From assembly GCA_944364075.1 (NCBI GenBank), contig CALVVZ010000004.1, forward strand, positions 1-45,285: 45,285 nucleotides of DNA. Direction: 5' to 3'. Every line of letters begins with the position of its first letter. Positions within the stretch are counted from its first letter, which is position 1. A program made the translations under genes and the position numbers. Of this stretch, positions 1-10,555 are shown in pieces. The notes below the pieces were generated by a model that was given only the letters and a program-made list of their open reading frames with translations, searched no databases and had not been told where the DNA came from. Source of the DNA: an uncultured Clostridia bacterium (GTDB taxonomy: Bacteria > Bacillota > Clostridia > Christensenellales > Aristaeellaceae).

Positions 1-2
1 TA

Positions 3-35
3 CACCTTCGGACGACCTCTGGTTGGCCGAAGGTG
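3..35. repeat. Imperfect palindrome with a dispersed 16-nt core
   Basis: CACCTTCGG (3-11) pairs with CCGAAGGTG (27-35) around a 15-nt loop. The stretch CTTCGGACGACCTCTG (6-21) recurs at 38100-38115. It may be an intergenic repeat or a terminator belonging to a gene left of the window. Confidence 0.45.
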
Positions 36-42
36 CTTCCTC

Positions 43-67
43 AAAAAAGTGGCAACGCCACTTTTTT
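43..67. terminator. Bidirectional hairpin, A-run/T-run flanked
   Basis: A perfect 11-bp stem, AAAAAAGTGGC (43-53) and GCCACTTTTTT (57-67), with a 3-nt loop. The A tract and T tract make it usable as an intrinsic terminator from either side. It lies downstream of the minus-strand patatin gene. Confidence 0.7.
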
Positions 68-76
68 GACACGCTG

Positions 77-115
77 AAGCGCGAAGTATCCTTGAAGAAA
101 GGATGCTTCGCGCTT
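77..115 (-). terminator. Long hairpin downstream of the patatin gene
   Basis: AAGCGCGAAG (77-86) pairs with CTTCGCGCTT (106-115), and the inner bases TATCCTT and AAGGAT extend the stem. Read on the minus strand it directly follows the patatin stop and is followed by the T-rich side of the 43-67 hairpin. Confidence 0.6.
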
Positions 116-119
116 TGCT

Positions 120-971
120 TTATGCGCCGGCAAAAAAACGTTGGATTTCGGATAAGCGCGCCTGCGCGTCTGACCGTCCGATTTCATAGGCTGCGCGCAG
201 ACGTTCGGGATCTTTTTCCACTCGCCTCACGGGTAAGGCCCGACTGGGACGAAGTACCAGGGTATGACCTTGCGTTTCCAACTGCTCCAGTAGCGCAAGA
301 GTTTCATTGTAACGCAGGTGGCGGTTGGTCATGTCTTGTACGATGGCGGGGTATTTTCGAAGCAGATACCGCATCACGGGCATCGCCGCGGATGGCTTCT
401 TGCGGTATCCTGCTGGTTGCGTAAGAATGACCAGGTTGTGAAGAAAACCCTGCTTGCGGAACCAGGCAATGGGGATGGAATCGGCAATGCCGCCGTCCAG
501 CAATTCATATCCGCCCACATGCACCGTACGGGAAACCAGAGGCATGGAGGCGGAGGCGCGCATCCACGCAATATCTTCTTCGCCTCCATCCGTCAGGCGG
601 CGGTATACGGCCTTTCCGGTGCGCACATCGGTACACACCACGTAAAAGGCTGTGGGGTTGTTGCGAAACGCCTGCTGGTCGAAAGGGTCCAGGCGCTGGG
701 GAATCTCATGGTAACAGAATTCTTCGCCAAATAGATCCCCTGTGCGAATCAGCGAACGCAACCCCATATATCGCGGGTCACGGCAGTAGGCGGTATTGTA
801 CCGGAGCACCCGGCCCGCCTGCTCGGACTTGTAATTGCAGCCGAATACCGCGCCTGCGGACACGCCGATCATTCCATCTACGGTGATTCCCTGTGCCAGA
901 AGCACATCCAGCGCTCCTGCTGTGTACAGTCCGCGCATGGCGCCGCCCTCCAGCACCAATCCTGTTTTCAT
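120..971 (-). CDS. Patatin-like phospholipase family protein
   Basis: A 283-residue predicted serine lipid acyl hydrolase of the patatin family. The oxyanion-hole motif is seen at EGGAMRG (8-14), the nucleophile elbow GVSAG puts the catalytic Ser at 38, and the Asp of the Ser-Asp dyad is D159 in LLDGG. The short length and N-terminus resemble the bacterial YjjU/RssA-type branch. No signal peptide is visible, so it is probably cytoplasmic. The ATG at 971 is preceded by GAGGAGG at good spacing. The physiological substrate cannot be told from sequence. It is followed by two hairpins and is probably monocistronic. Confidence 0.85.
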   Translation of the reverse strand: MKTGLVLEGGAMRGLYTAGALDVLLAQGITVDGMIGVSAGAVFGCNYKSEQAGRVLRYNTAYCRDPRYMGLRSLIRTGDLFGEEFCYHEIPQRLDPFDQQAFRNNPTAFYVVCTDVRTGKAVYRRLTDGGEEDIAWMRASASMPLVSRTVHVGGYELLDGGIADSIPIAWFRKQGFLHNLVILTQPAGYRKKPSAAMPVMRYLLRKYPAIVQDMTNRHLRYNETLALLEQLETQGHTLVLRPSRALPVRRVEKDPERLRAAYEIGRSDAQARLSEIQRFFAGA

Positions 972-1030
972 GCTTCCTCCTCACTGCTTCCATTACGCAA
1001 CGACTGGCGCCAAGGCTGCCGCGATGCCCT

Positions 1031-1070
1031 AAAAAGGAGCGGGGCGCGCCGGTTTCCGGCACGTCCCGCC
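1031..1070 (-). terminator. Terminator of gdhA
   Basis: On the minus strand a GC-rich stem (arms about 1055-1068 and 1039-1052, loop AAA, some mismatches) is followed by CCTTTTTAG. It starts about 30 nt after the gdhA stop codon. Confidence 0.65.
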
Positions 1071-1098
1071 TTTGATTCCGTTTGGCGCGTTTTCCGCG

Positions 1099-2505
<1,407 letters not shown>

Positions 2506-2507
2506 TT

Positions 2508-2536
2508 ATTGTACTTGCTCACGGTCCTGGATGCAA
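2508..2536 (-). promoter_or_regulatory. Sigma-A-type promoter of gdhA
   Basis: On the minus strand TTGCAT (2536-2531) and TACAAT (2513-2508) are separated by 17 bp, upstream of the gdhA ribosome binding site. Confidence 0.65.
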
Positions 2537-2570
2537 GGTCTTCCCTGCGTTTCTTATGTTTTTTTGGGGC

Positions 2571-3989
2571 TTACCGGGTCAGCGCTTCCAGGCGTGCCTC
2601 CCGGGCGTCCGGGTCGTCCAGCACCAGCACCTTGGTGCCGCGCTCCAGATGCGTCCAGATCCAGTAGGCGTTCAGGGTGTATTCCTCGTCCGTGCGGTAG
2701 TCCATGCGCACGCAGCCTTCCGACGCCTTCCAGCCCAGATCCCCCAGTTGCTGGGCAAAGCCGCCCTTGGCGGCCGGCTTGTACCCCATTTGATGGATCA
2801 GATTCCCGCCGTCGATGCGGATGGGGTAGCGGTAGGTAAAGCCGTTGCTGTCAAAGGCAATCATCCGGTCCGTGGTGATAAACGCGCCGGCACGGGTCTC
2901 CCGGAACAGCTTGTCCTCCGCCATCAGGCCCGTACTGACGCGCATTTTTCCCACAAGGGTCCCGTACTCATAGACCCGCAGCTCCTGCCGGGGTTTGTCA
3001 ATGATTACGCCGTAGTGCTCGAAGGGACGCACCACCATCAGCAGGGAATTGGGTACATAGCCCTGGATGTATGCGCCGTCCTCATGCCGCCACGCGCCTA
3101 CCAGGGTGAATTGCTTGCCCTGTTCCAGTACCTCCAGGCCCTGGGATTGTCCATGCACGGTACCCAGCACCTCGCTTTTCGTGCTGGGTTCCTTGTAAAT
3201 CTCCTGATGGTCGGTGGCTTCGATGTCTATTACCACCAGCGGGGCGTAAAACTTTTCCAGAAGCTCGTCGGGATCGTCGCTCTGGGGCAGAAGGCTCCCG
3301 GTAAGATAGATGTTTTCCTCGGGAGGAGCGCCTTCCTCCACATAGAGCGGAAAAACAAAGGCGCGCTCCTCCTGGCCTTTGCGGTAGACGCTGCACCAGT
3401 AGATGCCCGCTGCTACGCGCCCGTCGCCGGTTTCTCCCTTCCAGGGAATGGAAAATATCCCTTGATTGGCAATGGTCTTGCGCACAGAGACCACGTGCTC
3501 GGTCCGTTCTGCGTCCGCGTAGATGCTCAGGCAGATCTCGCTCTTGCCGCTGACGCCGCAGTCCACCATCCAGCTCCCGTGCTGCTCCAGGTAATAGGTT
3601 TCGCTTCGAGGCAGGGCATATTCCAGCACGGGTTCCGCGTCGCCGATGCGCATGCTGGAAGAGGATTCCAGGCAGGAGCCTTCCACTGTCTGAAGCTGCG
3701 CGGTCAGCGTGGCGCTGCCGGACATCAGCGGCATGCCGCAATAGGACAGTCCGTCGTAGTCCAGCGTCACCGTTCCGGGCGTCACTGCCAGCTGCCGGAC
3801 TACGGGCTGCTGCTCTCCGTAACCGTCGGCTACCCGTACCGTCAGCGTCCCAGGAAGCGGAACTTCCACCGTGATTTGCGCTGTTCCGAAGGGATGCACT
3901 GTATCCGGCGCATGTATGGACAGTGATTCCGCCGCCGCGCAGCTGCTCAACATAAGCGCCATGACCAGGAGCGCCACCCTTTTCCGCAC
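2571..3989 (-). CDS. Lipoprotein L,D-transpeptidase (YkuD domain) with SH3-like domain
   Basis: An envelope enzyme predicted to cross-link peptidoglycan or attach proteins to it. In 472 residues there is a signal peptide ending in a lipobox, LSSC with Cys17; a beta-rich central region with a FlgD-like turn near 183-215; a bacterial SH3-like segment at about 262-320; and a C-terminal YkuD catalytic domain at about 325-455. The catalytic pair is His399 (LIHQMG) and Cys426 in SEGCVRM, a variant of the usual SHGC(V/I)R. The frame is open further upstream and has an ATG at 4004, but GTG at 3989 is chosen because GGAGG lies 8 nt before it. It is transcribed towards gdhA, with no clear terminator between them. 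Confidence 0.85.
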   Translation of the reverse strand: MRKRVALLVMALMLSSCAAAESLSIHAPDTVHPFGTAQITVEVPLPGTLTVRVADGYGEQQPVVRQLAVTPGTVTLDYDGLSYCGMPLMSGSATLTAQLQTVEGSCLESSSSMRIGDAEPVLEYALPRSETYYLEQHGSWMVDCGVSGKSEICLSIYADAERTEHVVSVRKTIANQGIFSIPWKGETGDGRVAAGIYWCSVYRKGQEERAFVFPLYVEEGAPPEENIYLTGSLLPQSDDPDELLEKFYAPLVVIDIEATDHQEIYKEPSTKSEVLGTVHGQSQGLEVLEQGKQFTLVGAWRHEDGAYIQGYVPNSLLMVVRPFEHYGVIIDKPRQELRVYEYGTLVGKMRVSTGLMAEDKLFRETRAGAFITTDRMIAFDSNGFTYRYPIRIDGGNLIHQMGYKPAAKGGFAQQLGDLGWKASEGCVRMDYRTDEEYTLNAYWIWTHLERGTKVLVLDDPDAREARLEALTR

Positions 3990-4070
3990 TTGTGATTCCT
4001 CCATTTTTAACGTTCTATCATTTTGACGGAATAGTGCCGGAATTTGGTTCATTTGTCGGGAAAAAATGTA

Positions 4071-4100
4071 AAAAAAGGCGCCGTGGGTGTTCCCGCGGCG
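4071..4100 (-). terminator. Terminator of the malP-deoB-punA operon
   Basis: On the minus strand CGCCGCGGG and CCCACGGCG form a 9-bp stem with one mismatch and a 4-nt loop, followed by CC and seven T. It lies about 125 nt past the punA stop. Confidence 0.75.
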
Positions 4101-4171
4101 ACAGGCTTTCAAAATCCCGGGAAGGTGTGGGGGGAGCCGCAGTCCTTCCGCTTTCATTACATATCCGACGG

Positions 4172-4213
4172 CAGGGGACTGTTGCACGACTTGCGTTTCG
4201 CAACAGCCCCCTG
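4172..4213. repeat. Inverted repeat sharing its arm with the 41.6-kb element
   Basis: CAGGGGACTGTTGC (4172-4185) faces GCAACAGCCCCCTG (4200-4213) across 14 nt. The arm GGGGCTGTTGC, read on the minus strand of the right copy, is identical to the right end of the element at 41555-41703. It could act as an RNA hairpin after punA or be a collapsed small transposable unit. Confidence 0.6.
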
Positions 4214-4224
4214 GCATGAACGGC

Positions 4225-5043
4225 TTACATGGATGCGATCACACGATCCAGCAGGCCGCGGAAGGTATGCTTCACTTTTTCGGCGGTTTCCATGACTTCC
4301 TCGTGATTCAAGGGTTGATCGAGAATGCCCGCCGCCATATTGGTAATGCAGCTGACGCCGAACACCCGCAGCCCGCTGTGCCGGGCCACAATGGTTTCCG
4401 GCACGGTGGACATGCCCACGGCGTCCGCGCCCAGCACGCGGGCCATACGGATCTCCGCAGGCGTTTCGAAGCAGGGACCGTTGAACCAGCAGTACACGCC
4501 TTTTTGTACGGATACGCCCATTTCTTCCGCGCAGCGCTCCGCCAGGCCGATCAGTTCCCGGCTGTACGCCTGGCTCATGTCGGGAAAGCGCGGACCGAAG
4601 GCGTCCAGGTTCTCGCCGCGCAGGGGATTCATACCGGAAAAATTGATGCAGTCGGTAATCAGCATCAGATCTCCCGGATGGAAGGACAGGTTTACGCCCC
4701 CTGCCGCGTTGGTGACGATCAGGGTTTTGACGCCCAGCAGGGCCATGACCCGCACGGGCAGCGTCACATCCCGCAGGTCGTATCCCTCATAGGCGTGAAA
4801 GCGGCCCTGCATCATGCATACCCGCTTGCCGTGCAGCGTGCCGGTCACCCAACGCCCCTTGTGTCCCGGCACCGTAGAGCGGGGGAAGCCGGGAATATCC
4901 GCGTAGTCGATGCTTTGGGCATCCGTCAGCGCTTCTACATAATCTCCCAGCCCGCTGCCAAGGATAATGCCGATTTCCGCCTCGCCCACCGCCTGGCGGA
5001 CAGTATCCGCCGCGGTTTGTATCTTCTGCATGTATTCGCTCAT
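4225..5043 (-). CDS. punA: Purine nucleoside phosphorylase (trimeric, inosine/guanosine type)
   Basis: A 272-residue enzyme that cleaves purine nucleosides with phosphate to the free base and ribose-1-phosphate. The family signatures are all there: GSGLG for phosphate, the RFHAYEGYD block, TNAAGG, GPCFETPAEIRM with the base-contacting Glu, GMSTVPE, and TNMAAG with the base-contacting Asn. ATG at 5043 is used because AAAGGA lies 10 nt upstream; the GTG three codons earlier is too close to it. It follows deoB by 18 nt, so the ribose-1-phosphate it makes can be isomerised by its operon partner. It acts in the cytoplasm in purine salvage and pentose recovery. Confidence 0.93.
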   Translation of the reverse strand: MSEYMQKIQTAADTVRQAVGEAEIGIILGSGLGDYVEALTDAQSIDYADIPGFPRSTVPGHKGRWVTGTLHGKRVCMMQGRFHAYEGYDLRDVTLPVRVMALLGVKTLIVTNAAGGVNLSFHPGDLMLITDCINFSGMNPLRGENLDAFGPRFPDMSQAYSRELIGLAERCAEEMGVSVQKGVYCWFNGPCFETPAEIRMARVLGADAVGMSTVPETIVARHSGLRVFGVSCITNMAAGILDQPLNHEEVMETAEKVKHTFRGLLDRVIASM

Positions 5044-5061
5044 TGCGCCCACGTCCTTTCG

Positions 5062-6222
5062 TCAATACAGCGCTTGCAGGAAAGAGGTCGCGCCGAAGCG
5101 CTGGGGCAGTCCCAGGAATTCCGCCACTGTAGCGGCAATGTCGGCATAGGTGGTCCGTGTGCCCAGGTCCACCAGCTTTTCCATGCCGGGATGCCACACC
5201 AGCAGGGGAATATACTCCCGGGTATGGTCCGTGCCCGGGAAGGTGGGATCGCAGCCGTGGTCGGCGGTAATGATGAGCAGATCCTGAGCGCCCATAAGCC
5301 CCTGGATCTCCGGCAGCTTGCCATCTATGTATGCCAATGCGTCCGCGAAGCCCTGAGGATCGTTCCGGTGCCCGTAGAGCATATCCGTATCCACCAGGTT
5401 GGTAAATACCAGTCCCTGGAAATCCCGGCGCATGTAATCCAGCCACGCCTCGATGCACGCGGGATTTCCCGCGGCGTGATTGCTGCCTGTCAGGCCCCGG
5501 TGGTAGAAAATATCCTCGATCTTGCCCACGCCCAGGCACTCCATACCGGCTTCCTTTACCGCATCCAGGAGCGTGGGGCCAAAAGGCTCCACGGAGTAAT
5601 CCCGGCGGCCCTTGGTCCGGGTGAAGTGTCCCGGAGCGCCCACGAAGGGCCGGGCGATGACCCGCCCCACCGTATGGTCGCCGGTGAGCTGCGCACGGGC
5701 AATCTCGCACATGCGGTACAGCTCCGCCAAAGGGATGATTTCCTCATGGCAGGCGATCTGGAATACGCTGTCGGCGGAAGTATATACGATGGGCCATCCC
5801 GTGCGCATATGCTCCGCGCCCAGCTCATCCAGGATAGCGGTGCCGGAAGCGGGCTTATTCCCCAGGGTTTTCCGGCCAATGGCCTTTTCGAAGGCGTCCA
5901 TCATCTCTGCCGGAAAGCCTTGCGGATAGGTGGGAAAAGGTTTTTCCAGGCGAAGCCCGGCAATTTCCCAGTGACCGGTGGTGGTATCCTTGCCTGCGCT
6001 TTTTTCCATGGCCCGGCCATAGGCGCCCTTTGCCTGGGGATCGGGGGGATAGTGCGTTCCCGCAATCTGTCCCAGGCCCAGGCGCGCCAGGTTGGGCAGC
6101 TGCGGGTGGCAGGCATCCACCACATGACCAAAGGTACACGCGCCCACGTCCCCATATTGCTCCGCGTCAGGCAGGTATCCTACGCCCACCGCGTCCAGAA
6201 CCGTTAAAAATACACGCTTCAT
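5062..6222 (-). CDS. deoB: Phosphopentomutase
   Basis: A 386-residue enzyme, close to the usual 390, that converts ribose-1-phosphate or deoxyribose-1-phosphate to the 5-phosphates. It is an alkaline-phosphatase-superfamily fold: the N-terminal [12 protein letters not shown] carries a metal Asp, [10 protein letters not shown] carries the phosphorylated Thr, and [18 protein letters not shown] carries the Mn-binding Asp/His set. The start is ATG at 6222 with a G-rich ribosome binding site just upstream. It sits between the GH65 gene (21-nt gap) and punA (18-nt gap) in an apparent operon. Confidence 0.95.
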   Translation of the reverse strand: MKRVFLTVLDAVGVGYLPDAEQYGDVGACTFGHVVDACHPQLPNLARLGLGQIAGTHYPPDPQAKGAYGRAMEKSAGKDTTTGHWEIAGLRLEKPFPTYPQGFPAEMMDAFEKAIGRKTLGNKPASGTAILDELGAEHMRTGWPIVYTSADSVFQIACHEEIIPLAELYRMCEIARAQLTGDHTVGRVIARPFVGAPGHFTRTKGRRDYSVEPFGPTLLDAVKEAGMECLGVGKIEDIFYHRGLTGSNHAAGNPACIEAWLDYMRRDFQGLVFTNLVDTDMLYGHRNDPQGFADALAYIDGKLPEIQGLMGAQDLLIITADHGCDPTFPGTDHTREYIPLLVWHPGMEKLVDLGTRTTYADIAATVAEFLGLPQRFGATSFLQALY

Positions 6223-6243
6223 GGTTTCCCCCCTTTGGTGGTG

Positions 6244-8505
6244 TTATTGCAGGTGTAGAGTCAGTTCATTTTCCAGCCGGTGGCGCTTGCGGTAGACGCG
6301 GAGGGTCAGCGGCTCGCCCTTGAGCAGGGTCAGCTTGATTTCCTCGCCATGCACGGATAGCTGGATCAGCCGGTCGCGGTAATTGAGCTTGAAGGCGTAG
6401 CCCTTCCAGCAGTCCGGCAGGAACGGGGCGAAGGCCAGCTCGCGCACCGTGCGCATGCCTGCGAACCCCTGGGCGATGGCCAGCCAGCTTCCGGACATGC
6501 TGGTGATATGCAGCCCGTCCACGGTATCCCGGTTGATATTGTCCAGGTCCAGGCGGGCCGTGCGCTTGTACATTTCCACCGCCTTGTCCCGGTAGCCCAG
6601 TTCCGCGGCCAGGATGCTGTGTACGCAGGGAGAAAGGCTGCTTTCGTGGACGGTCATGGGTTCGTAGAAGTCAAAATTGCGCTTCTTGGTTTCATGATCG
6701 TACAGGTGCCCCAGGAAATACATGCCCTGGAGGACGTCCGCCTGCTTGATGTAGCAGGAACGGAGAATCCTGTCCCAGCTCCAGTGCTGGCAGATGGGGC
6801 GTTCCGCGGCGGGAATTTCACTGGCGGGCTTAAGCTCCTTGTCCAGGAAAGTGTCCTGCTGAAGGAAGATGCCACGCTCCGCATCCATGGGATAGTACAT
6901 GCTGAAGGAGATCTTCTTCATGCGGTCCTGCTCGTCCTTGCCGAAGCCCAGCTCCCGGGCGCGCTTGTCGCCCACGATGTGTGCCGCTTCCACGCACCAG
7001 TCCAGGCACCAGGCCGCCATGCGGTTGGTGTACCAGTTATTGTTGACGTTGTTTTCGTACTCATTGGGACCGGTGACGCCATGGATCATGTATTTCCCCG
7101 CGTGTTTGCTGAAATGCACCCGGGATACCCAGAAGCGGGCGATTCCCAGCAGCACTTCCATGCCTTCCTTGCGCAGGTAATCCTCGTCGCCGGTATAGGT
7201 CACATAATTGTAGATGGCGTAGGCAATGGCGGCATTTCGGTGAATCTCCTCAAAGGTGATTTCCCACTCGTTGTGGCACTCTTCCCCGGTAAAGGTCACC
7301 ATGGGATACAGCGCGCCTTCCAGCCCCAGCTGCCGGGCGTTTTCATATGCGCCGGGGAGTTGCTGCCAGCGGTAAACCAGCAGCTGCCTGGCTACCTCCT
7401 GCCCGGCCACCGCCATGTACACCGGAAAGCAATAGGCTTCGGTGTCCCAGTAGGTGGCGCCGCCGTATTTTTCACCGGTAAAGCCCTTGGGGCCGATATT
7501 CAGCCGCGCATCCTCGCCTGTATAGGTGCTGAGCAGCTGGAACAGATTGAAGCGGATGCCCTGCTGGGCGCTGTCGTCGCCCTCGATCTGCACATCCGCC
7601 ATGTCCCATTTGCGCTTCCATGCGTCGCACTGGGCTTCCCGGGCCTTGTCATAGCCTTCGGCCAGGGCGTCGTGGGCCGCGTCCATGGCCAGGCGCAGGA
7701 GCTGGTCCTCTTGGTGATCCCGGCTGGTGTAAACCAGCGCGAATTTTTCCAGGCAGACGCTTTTCTCCGCCTGGACCTCGCCCACAAAGCGCATGGCGCA
7801 ACCGCCCTTCACCGCCGCGGTATCGATGCAGCTCAGGTCGTCGCACCGGGTGGCCATGGCCGCCGCTACCGTAAAACGCGGCGTATCGAAGGGATTTTCC
7901 CGGGTTTTGACCAGCACGGCGGCGGCATCCTCCTCCGCGATGCCGTCCAGCATGTCCCAGAAGCGCTCCTGATAGTTGGCATCCAGGTTGCGCACATCCC
8001 CGTCCAGGTAGGGGGTCATTTCCAGCTTGCAGTCAAAGGAAGGCGTCAACGTATAGCGCAGCGCAAGCAATTCCTTGCGCGCCATGGAAACAAAGCGCTC
8101 GCAGTCTATGCGCAGGCTGCCCTTGGGCGTTTCCGCCATGACGCTGCGGGTGAGGATGCCGTTGCGCATATCCACTTCCCGGTGAAATTCCCACACCGTC
8201 ATTTTGTTCAGATCCAGGGAAACACCGTCCAGCAGCACATGCACGCCGATGAGGTTGACGGCGTTGATCACCTTGCCGAAGTATTTCGGGTATCCGTTTT
8301 TCCACCAGCCTACCCGTGTTTTATCCGGGAACCATACGCCCCCCAGATAGGTGCCTCGATGGCACTCCCCGGAGTAATCCTCCTCAAAATTGCCACGCAG
8401 GCCCATATATCCGTTTCCCAGGGAGGTCAGGCTCTCGCCCAGGCGCATCTGTCCGGGATCCCAGCCCGTTTCCACTACTTTCCAGGGATGCACGGTAAAG
8501 CTCAT
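6244..8505 (-). CDS. mapA: Maltose phosphorylase (glycoside hydrolase family 65)
   Basis: A 753-residue GH65 enzyme predicted to split an alpha-glucoside with inorganic phosphate to beta-glucose-1-phosphate and glucose. It has the N-terminal beta-sandwich segment (SLTSLGNGYMGLRGNF, GWWKNGYPKYFGKVINA), the (alpha/alpha)6 barrel, and the general acid Glu482 in TGPNEYENNVNNNWYTN. That block and ECHNEWEITFEEIHRN resemble maltose phosphorylases more than kojibiose or trehalose phosphorylases, so maltose is the best guess. ATG at 8505 is chosen for GAAAGGAG 7 nt upstream. It is first in the operon with deoB and punA. The matching beta-phosphoglucomutase is not in the window. Confidence 0.82.
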   Translation of the reverse strand: MSFTVHPWKVVETGWDPGQMRLGESLTSLGNGYMGLRGNFEEDYSGECHRGTYLGGVWFPDKTRVGWWKNGYPKYFGKVINAVNLIGVHVLLDGVSLDLNKMTVWEFHREVDMRNGILTRSVMAETPKGSLRIDCERFVSMARKELLALRYTLTPSFDCKLEMTPYLDGDVRNLDANYQERFWDMLDGIAEEDAAAVLVKTRENPFDTPRFTVAAAMATRCDDLSCIDTAAVKGGCAMRFVGEVQAEKSVCLEKFALVYTSRDHQEDQLLRLAMDAAHDALAEGYDKAREAQCDAWKRKWDMADVQIEGDDSAQQGIRFNLFQLLSTYTGEDARLNIGPKGFTGEKYGGATYWDTEAYCFPVYMAVAGQEVARQLLVYRWQQLPGAYENARQLGLEGALYPMVTFTGEECHNEWEITFEEIHRNAAIAYAIYNYVTYTGDEDYLRKEGMEVLLGIARFWVSRVHFSKHAGKYMIHGVTGPNEYENNVNNNWYTNRMAAWCLDWCVEAAHIVGDKRARELGFGKDEQDRMKKISFSMYYPMDAERGIFLQQDTFLDKELKPASEIPAAERPICQHWSWDRILRSCYIKQADVLQGMYFLGHLYDHETKKRNFDFYEPMTVHESSLSPCVHSILAAELGYRDKAVEMYKRTARLDLDNINRDTVDGLHITSMSGSWLAIAQGFAGMRTVRELAFAPFLPDCWKGYAFKLNYRDRLIQLSVHGEEIKLTLLKGEPLTLRVYRKRHRLENELTLHLQ

Positions 8506-8550
8506 ACCGTCTCTCCTTTCAGGCAAAATCAACCAAACGTAGCCGTTTGA

Positions 8551-8579
8551 AGCGTACCGCATCTGGGGAAAAAAGTCAA
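8551..8579 (-). promoter_or_regulatory. Probable promoter of the mapA-deoB-punA operon
   Basis: On the minus strand TTGACT (8579-8574) and TACGCT (8556-8551) lie 17 bp apart, about 45 nt before the mapA start. The -10 is weak. Confidence 0.5.
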
Positions 8580-8647
8580 GAGAGAAGAAGGGTTGCGGCG
8601 CCCGCAAATCGCCGTTTTCACAACATTTTCCATGCCTGGCACAGGCG

Positions 8648-8675
8648 TTGCAAATTCTGGAAAAGGGCGTATACT
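8648..8675 (+). promoter_or_regulatory. Probable promoter of the heparinase-like gene
   Basis: TTGCAA (8648-8653) and TATACT (8670-8675) are spaced 16 bp. It diverges from the mapA promoter, so a regulator bound between them could control both. Confidence 0.55.
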
Positions 8676-8737
8676 GTTGCTGAAAGAACCAGGGGCAGCA
8701 TGTCTCCCCATCACCTGCGCAAGGAGGAAAAGACCTC

Positions 8738-10531
8738 ATGCTGGCACAAGTCTTTGACAATGTGAAGGAACTCGCGGAATGGGAAGCGCGCTTCCCTTAT
8801 CCGCTATGCGGGGACAGGGCCTGGGAGGCGTTGCCGCAGCAGCGGCGGGACGAGGTGACCGCCTGGGGAAAGGAAGCCCTTGCGACATCCTATCCCATGC
8901 TCACGGCTACCCAATTCATGGCCTTTGTCCGGGACGGAAGCCGCAAGGTGTATGAGGACCCGTATTTTCTCCGGCGGCGCACGCTGATCGGCGCAGCCCT
9001 GGCTTACTGCATCCGGCCGGACGCGGCGCTGCTGGATCAGGTGGTTGACGGATTGTGGTGCGTCTGCGAAGAAACTTTCTGGGGCATCAGCGCCCATAAT
9101 GGCAGCAGCCATGCGGGACAGACGCCGGCTTCCCAGCGGCCCTTGCCGGAAAAAAGAAACCCATATGTGGACCTGTTTGCCGCCCAGACGGCTTGCACCC
9201 TGGCGCTGACGGCGCGCATGCTGGGGCGGGAGCTGGACGGGGTCACGCCGGTCATCCGCCGGCGCGTGTTGCGGGAGTTGGAAGAGCGTGTCTTTACGCC
9301 GTTTCTCTATCGGGACGATTTTCACTGGATGGGCATGATCCGCAAGGATCTCAACAACTGGACGCCCTGGATACTTTCCAGCATTTTTCTGGCGGCGCTG
9401 GCGGTGGTTCGGGATGACGCGCTGCTTCGGCAGATTTTTTCCCGAGGGCTAAGCATGCTGGACCGTTATCTGGCGGGCATGCCGGAGGACGGCGGGTGCG
9501 ATGAAGGCGCGGGATACTGGAACATGGCCGGCGGCGCGCTGCTGGATTGCCTGGAGGCGGTGGAACGCCTTACCGGAGGCCAGGCGGTGTACTGGGAACA
9601 GGAGAAGATTCGCCGTATCGGCGCGTTTCCGCTGCACAGCCATATTGCCGGGCCATGGTACTGGAACTTTGCCGACTGCGACGCGCAGCCCATGCTGGAC
9701 GGGGAACGCCTTTACGCTTACGGACGCCATACAGGCAATCCGGGGCTGTGCGCCCTGGGGGCTGCCACAGGCTCCGTCATGGTTCCCCGCGATACGCCGC
9801 AGATGAACCGTGTGCTGGATGCGTTGTTCCATGCGCCGGCGCCCGGCCCCTACCCGGAGGCGGAGGAACAGGTCTCCCTGCCGCAGCTGCAGGTTTTTGC
9901 CCGGCGGTGTGGAGAGATGTATGTGGCGTGCAAGGGCGGGCATAATGGAGAAAGCCATAACCACAACGATGTGGGCACGTTCCTGCTGTTCCACCGCGGT
10001 CAACCGGTGATCGTGGATGCGGGCAACATGGTCTATACCGCAAAAACATTCTCCGACCAGCGCTATACGCTATGGAATACCCGCTCCCGCAATCACAACG
10101 TGCCGCTGATCGGCGGCGCGGAGCAGGCGCCCGGCCAGGCGCACGCCGCGCGGGATATTGGCGAGGAGAAGGCGCGGATCGTTATGGACATCGCCGGGGC
10201 CTATCCGGCCGAAACCGGCGTGCGGGCGCTGCGCCGGAGCTTTACCTTTGGCGCGGGACTGGCGCTGGAGGATGAAGTTGTCCTGGATACGCCCCAGGAG
10301 ATCGTCTGGGTATTTCTTTCGCGGCCCCGTCCGCAGCTGACGGCGGACGGACTCTTGCTGGGTACGGTATGCCTGCGCTATGACCGGCGCCTGGACTGCG
10401 CGGTGGAGGAAATGCCAGTGACGGATTCCCGTATGGCCCGGAATTTCCCCGGCAGTCTGTGGCGGGTAACGCTTACGCAGAAGCCGTCAGCGCATACCAG
10501 ACAAACGTTCCGCTTTACACCGGAAGCATAA
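8738..10531 (+). CDS. Heparinase II/III-like family protein
   Basis: A 597-residue protein of the heparinase II/III family, polysaccharide lyases or related enzymes. An alpha-helical toroid makes up the N-terminal half to about residue 370. The C-terminal beta-sheet half starts with the family hallmark GGHNGESHNHNDVGTF, with His407, His409 and Asp411, followed by a QPVIVDAG block. No signal peptide is visible, so it would act on imported oligosaccharides. The start ATG is preceded by AAGGAGG. The substrate cannot be read from sequence; uronic-acid glycans such as heparin or alginate fragments are typical for the family. It is divergent from the GH65 operon. Confidence 0.8.
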   Translation: MLAQVFDNVKELAEWEARFPYPLCGDRAWEALPQQRRDEVTAWGKEALATSYPMLTATQFMAFVRDGSRKVYEDPYFLRRRTLIGAALAYCIRPDAALLDQVVDGLWCVCEETFWGISAHNGSSHAGQTPASQRPLPEKRNPYVDLFAAQTACTLALTARMLGRELDGVTPVIRRRVLRELEERVFTPFLYRDDFHWMGMIRKDLNNWTPWILSSIFLAALAVVRDDALLRQIFSRGLSMLDRYLAGMPEDGGCDEGAGYWNMAGGALLDCLEAVERLTGGQAVYWEQEKIRRIGAFPLHSHIAGPWYWNFADCDAQPMLDGERLYAYGRHTGNPGLCALGAATGSVMVPRDTPQMNRVLDALFHAPAPGPYPEAEEQVSLPQLQVFARRCGEMYVACKGGHNGESHNHNDVGTFLLFHRGQPVIVDAGNMVYTAKTFSDQRYTLWNTRSRNHNVPLIGGAEQAPGQAHAARDIGEEKARIVMDIAGAYPAETGVRALRRSFTFGAGLALEDEVVLDTPQEIVWVFLSRPRPQLTADGLLLGTVCLRYDRRLDCAVEEMPVTDSRMARNFPGSLWRVTLTQKPSAHTRQTFRFTPEA

Positions 10532-10555
10532 GCCGGCTTCCTGCATGATTTTACC

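Noticed and set aside
4087..6207. A 706-codon plus-strand frame opposite punA and deoB
   Set aside because: It spans two well-supported genes and their gap on the other strand; no domain recognisable.
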